64,000 bases of DNA, taken from Synergistaceae bacterium (lineage in GTDB: Bacteria; Synergistota; Synergistia; Synergistales; Aminobacteriaceae). A program made the translations under genes and the position numbers. The notes under the pieces are model-generated. The model was not told the DNA's origin, ran no database searches, and worked only from the letters and a program-made list of their open reading frames with translations. How positions within the stretch are numbered: position 1 is the first letter of the stretch; each line of letters begins with the position of its first letter. This document shows positions 61,594-64,000 of the stretch, piece by piece. Location: NCBI GenBank assembly GCA_017470485.1, contig JAFUYQ010000016.1:62001-126000 (forward strand). The letters are read 5' to 3'.

Positions 61594-61629
61594 CCCCCGC
61601 AGGTCATGAAGACTTACGGGGGATTTTTT
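61594..61629 (+). terminator. Rho-independent terminator of groESL
   Basis: CCCCCG / CGGGGG stem with a 17-base loop and TTTTTT. It lies 33 bases past the groEL stop; the convergent gene ends 5 bases later. Confidence 0.85.
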
Positions 61630-61634
61630 GCGCA

Positions 61635-62264
61635 CTACTCATCGAAAATCATGCGCGTAATTTTCCCGTTCTTTATCCTGAACGTGATGCTCCCGAACTC
61701 ACCGGCTATATATCTCCATTCCGAACTGGACTCGCTGTCAGGCTCACCGAGAATTTCCGTGAGCTTGCTGACATTGTCGCCGATTTCAATCTCACCGAAA
61801 TTACAGCCGGGATTCCACGCCTCAACCTTCACCAGCCAGCCGTCATCGCCGTAAAATCGCTTTACCTCCGGCGAATTGTCTTCATCGTAGTAATCATCGT
61901 CCCGGTATGGCGCGTAAGTCTGCAATATCTCGATCATCATCTTGCCGACCGGAGACTGCTGGATTTCCCTGTCATAATACGGGACAAGATACTTCCCGAA
62001 CACAAACGCCGAGTCCTGCGCGTTCTTCGGCAAAATTTCGTACCATATCTCACCGTTCACTGCTGTCTGACCGGCAACAAGAACTTTCTCGCCGACGCTG
62101 AGGCGGCCCCAGATGTCGGACTCGGTGTCGGGATTGGCACGGTAACGAACGTAAGACCCCGTACAAACTCCGACTGTGGGAAAAACGACGAACTTTGAAG
62201 CAGCCTCGCAGACTGAAACGCACATAACAACGAACATAATTGAAACCGCAAGAATTTTACGCAT
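61635..62264 (-). CDS. Secreted SH3-like domain protein
   Basis: 209 residues. Signal peptide (ILAVSIMFVVMCVSVCEAA). Residues about 32-95 are a bacterial SH3 domain: GSYVRYRANPDTESDIWGRL, GEKVLVAGQTAVNGEIWYEI. The rest (100-209) has acidic stretches (YRDDDYYDEDN) and a strand-rich end (IEIGDNVSKLTEILGEPDSE) reminiscent of SmpA/OmlA-like 'G.s...v...lG.P' repeats. It may bind peptidoglycan. It follows the methyltransferase on the same strand by 2 bases. Confidence 0.65.
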   Translation of the reverse strand: MRKILAVSIMFVVMCVSVCEAASKFVVFPTVGVCTGSYVRYRANPDTESDIWGRLSVGEKVLVAGQTAVNGEIWYEILPKNAQDSAFVFGKYLVPYYDREIQQSPVGKMMIEILQTYAPYRDDDYYDEDNSPEVKRFYGDDGWLVKVEAWNPGCNFGEIEIGDNVSKLTEILGEPDSESSSEWRYIAGEFGSITFRIKNGKITRMIFDE

Positions 62265-62266
62265 GA

Positions 62267-63349
62267 TTATTCCTCCTTATTATTGTTACGATAATTTTCG
62301 CGTATTATTCTAATACTGACAAGTTCATTTTCACGGAGAACATACCAGAAATCGAAGCCGTTCACGCGCTTAGCCCTGAGATTTTTAGCGAGTGCCGCGC
62401 AGGTGTGCATATCAATAATCCTGCCGTTATAAAGAAGTTTACCGTCCGATTGTAATTCAGCGTATTCGATACCGTCATTAAGCAGGAATTTTTCGCCTGC
62501 CTTAAAGCAGCCTGCCTTTATCATTTCGGACATTCTGACGCGCTGAGGCTTGACATCAAATTCAGCCCGTGAAATTTCAGAATCCTCGAAAGCAATATTC
62601 TTGAGCCTTTCAGCACCGTAAGAGCAGTAAGTTTTGTCGCGCTCAATCATGATGTAATTTCGTCCGAGTTTTTTTGCTGCTGCTGCGGTAGTCATAGTTC
62701 CGGCGAAAGGGTCAAGGACGGTATCGCCGATGTTTGATGAAATTGCGATTATACGTTCAAGCATGGCGAGGGGCTTTTGGGTGGAATGGAGTTTATGACC
62801 GCTTGAATCTTTGAGGCGTTCGTTACCCGAACAGACAGGGAATCGCCAGACTGAACCCATTTGACGGCCTGACGCTTCGGAATTTAGAGCCTTAGCGGTC
62901 TTGTAATGGAACGTGAATTTTGAATGCTTGTCCTTTACCGCCCAGATTAAAGTCTCATGGCTGTTGTTGAGACGAGTACCCATGAAGTTGGGGGTAGGGT
63001 TTGTCTTGTGCCATACGATGTCGTTGATGAGCCAGTAGCCTAATTTCTGCATGGCCGAACCGATTGTGTATATGCACTGCATTGAGCCGATTACCCAGAT
63101 TGAGCCGGAGGGCTTGAGGAGTCTGCGGCATTCAGTAAGCCATTGGATAGTGAAGGATTCGTAGTCCTCTAGTGAGTCGAACTTGTCCCAAGAGTCGTTG
63201 CAGCCCTGAAACTCCGTGCCCTCCGTTCGGTAAAGGACTCCTTCTGTCCGCATGTAGTATGGAGGATCGGCAAAAATCAGGTCGATTGACTCGGAGGGGA
63301 GGCGGGGAAGTTCGGTAAGGGAGTCGGAGTTTATGATTACGTTTTGCAT
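62267..63349 (-). CDS. CcrM/HinfI-like DNA adenine methyltransferase with RAMA domain
   Basis: 360 residues. Beta-class order: DPPY at 28-31 (IFADPPYYMR), then the SAM site VLDPFAGTMTT (213-217). Residues 270-355 form a RAMA-type C-terminal domain (MSEMIKAGCFKAGEKFLLND ... RVNGFDFWYVLREN), as in CcrM and M.HinfI, whose target is GANTC. The GANTC target is therefore inferred. It is divergent from a type II endonuclease, so it belongs to a restriction-modification pair. GAGG precedes the ATG. Confidence 0.87.
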   Translation of the reverse strand: MQNVIINSDSLTELPRLPSESIDLIFADPPYYMRTEGVLYRTEGTEFQGCNDSWDKFDSLEDYESFTIQWLTECRRLLKPSGSIWVIGSMQCIYTIGSAMQKLGYWLINDIVWHKTNPTPNFMGTRLNNSHETLIWAVKDKHSKFTFHYKTAKALNSEASGRQMGSVWRFPVCSGNERLKDSSGHKLHSTQKPLAMLERIIAISSNIGDTVLDPFAGTMTTAAAAKKLGRNYIMIERDKTYCSYGAERLKNIAFEDSEISRAEFDVKPQRVRMSEMIKAGCFKAGEKFLLNDGIEYAELQSDGKLLYNGRIIDMHTCAALAKNLRAKRVNGFDFWYVLRENELVSIRIIRENYRNNNKEE

Positions 63350-63377
63350 TTTAGTACCTCTTCATGAAATTTTGTAT

Positions 63378-63386
63378 TGGTATAAT
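63378..63386 (+). promoter_or_regulatory. Extended -10 promoter of the endonuclease, leaderless layout
   Basis: TGG-TATAAT ends six bases before the ATG at 63393, as at dnaG. No Shine-Dalgarno sequence is present. Confidence 0.55.
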
Positions 63387-63392
63387 TATCCC

Positions 63393-64000
63393 ATGATTAA
63401 AAAATACGAAAATTTTGCAAATGAACTTAACGATAAAATAAAGTCTGACGATGAATTCTATTATGAGCTTTTAATCACAGTCATAAAGAATCCTAAGAGA
63501 TATACAGGCATATTCAGAGTCAGCAATGCGCGCACAAAGTTAATCCAGAATGTTACTCAGAGCAGAGAAATAAAATTCGGCGACTTCATGGAAGATATTA
63601 TTACGTGGTATATCGCCGAGATGGGCTACGATAATATAGACAAAAAAATTTCAGATGATCTTGAAGCCGACCAGCTCTTTTCAAAAGGTAACAGAATTTA
63701 TCTTATAGAGCAGAAAATACGTGATGACCATGACAGTACAAAGAAGCGCGGACAATATGATAATTTCTGCAAAAAATATTCAGCCTTGAGAAAGATATAC
63801 CCTGAATGCGTTATTACTGCTGTGATGTGGTTTATTGATGACGGTCTAAAAAAGAATAAGAAGTATTACATTGAACGGGCAAGCTCAGAGTCATTGAACG
63901 GCATAAATATTCACATTATGTACGGGAAAGAATTATTCACGGAAGTTTTTGAACGTTCAGATGTATGGGAAGAATTATGCAATCACTTGGCTCGAAATAA
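63393..64000 (+). CDS. Type II restriction endonuclease, partial
   Basis: The first 202 codons; the gene runs off the right edge. A PD-(D/E)xK core fits: Asp93 in LEADQLF and Glu106-x-Lys108 in IYLIEQKIRDDHDSTKKRGQ, a pattern seen in several type II endonucleases. It is divergent from a CcrM/HinfI-like methyltransferase, with 43 bases between, so the pair should recognise the same site (GANTC by inference). The start is the ATG at 63393, without a ribosome binding site. Confidence 0.7.
   Translation, partial: MIKKYENFANELNDKIKSDDEFYYELLITVIKNPKRYTGIFRVSNARTKLIQNVTQSREIKFGDFMEDIITWYIAEMGYDNIDKKISDDLEADQLFSKGNRIYLIEQKIRDDHDSTKKRGQYDNFCKKYSALRKIYPECVITAVMWFIDDGLKKNKKYYIERASSESLNGINIHIMYGKELFTEVFERSDVWEELCNHLARN

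Overview
The window looks like chromosomal DNA of a diderm, flagellated, anaerobic bacterium of the phylum Synergistota. The best evidence is two secreted proteins (20243-20923 and 53019-57149) that end in the Synergist-CTERM sorting pattern: Gly/Ser-rich tract, Gly-Cys-x-Ser-Gly, short hydrophobic segment, basic tail. Flagellar P- and L-ring genes (flgI, flgH) fit a diderm envelope, mreB beside flgF/flgG is an arrangement also seen in Gram-positives, and the respiratory genes are anaerobic. No rRNA, tRNA, CRISPR array, insertion sequence or prophage was recognised. The genus cannot be named from sequence alone.

Layout. 1-2.6 kb: start of an adenylate-forming enzyme (cut by the window edge), then the rpmH-rnpA-yidD-yidC-jag operon on the minus strand. 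2.7-4.6 kb: rapZ-yvcK. 4.6-14.4 kb: single housekeeping and hypothetical genes (TPR/propeller lipid- or envelope-type secreted protein, DUF4153 membrane protein, LmeA-like protein, dnaG, apbE, ROK glucokinase, glycerate kinase). 14.5-20.3 kb: mreB-flgF-flgG-flgA-flgH-flgI-flgJ. 20.2-25.1 kb: Synergist-CTERM protein, larB, a 922-residue GH3-GH13 fusion with an A10 tract exactly at the junction, and a RelE/HigB-like toxin with a very short antitoxin. 25.1-29.8 kb: glmS, an OB-fold secreted protein, a strong small-RNA candidate and ATP-type PEP carboxykinase. 29.8-38.5 kb: a minus-strand ArsS-type radical SAM cluster (two glycosyltransferases, CMD peroxidase-like protein, CCG Fe-S protein, two VTT membrane proteins and others), plus rhodanese and transglutaminase-like secreted proteins.

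38.6-52.9 kb is the most coherent block: one plus-strand series holding a DMSO-reductase-family molybdoenzyme (catalytic subunit, Fe-S subunit, extra ferredoxin, TorD-like chaperone), its own TatA and TatC, molybdate uptake (modABC) and most of molybdenum cofactor synthesis (mobB, mobA, moeA, a second MoCF protein, moaA, moaC, a Mog-MOSC fusion). moaD, moaE and a membrane anchor subunit are not in it. Its leaders contain unexplained inverted and direct repeats.

53-64 kb: a 1376-residue FG-GAP/CARDB surface protein with a Synergist-CTERM tail, a LysR regulator divergent from an aldo/keto reductase, a remnant of a short-chain dehydrogenase, groES-groEL behind a CIRCE element, an SH3-like secreted protein, and a type II restriction-modification pair (CcrM/HinfI-like methyltransferase; endonuclease cut by the window end). 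Two genes, dnaG and the endonuclease, have a TATAAT box exactly six bases before the ATG and no Shine-Dalgarno sequence, so they may be leaderless.
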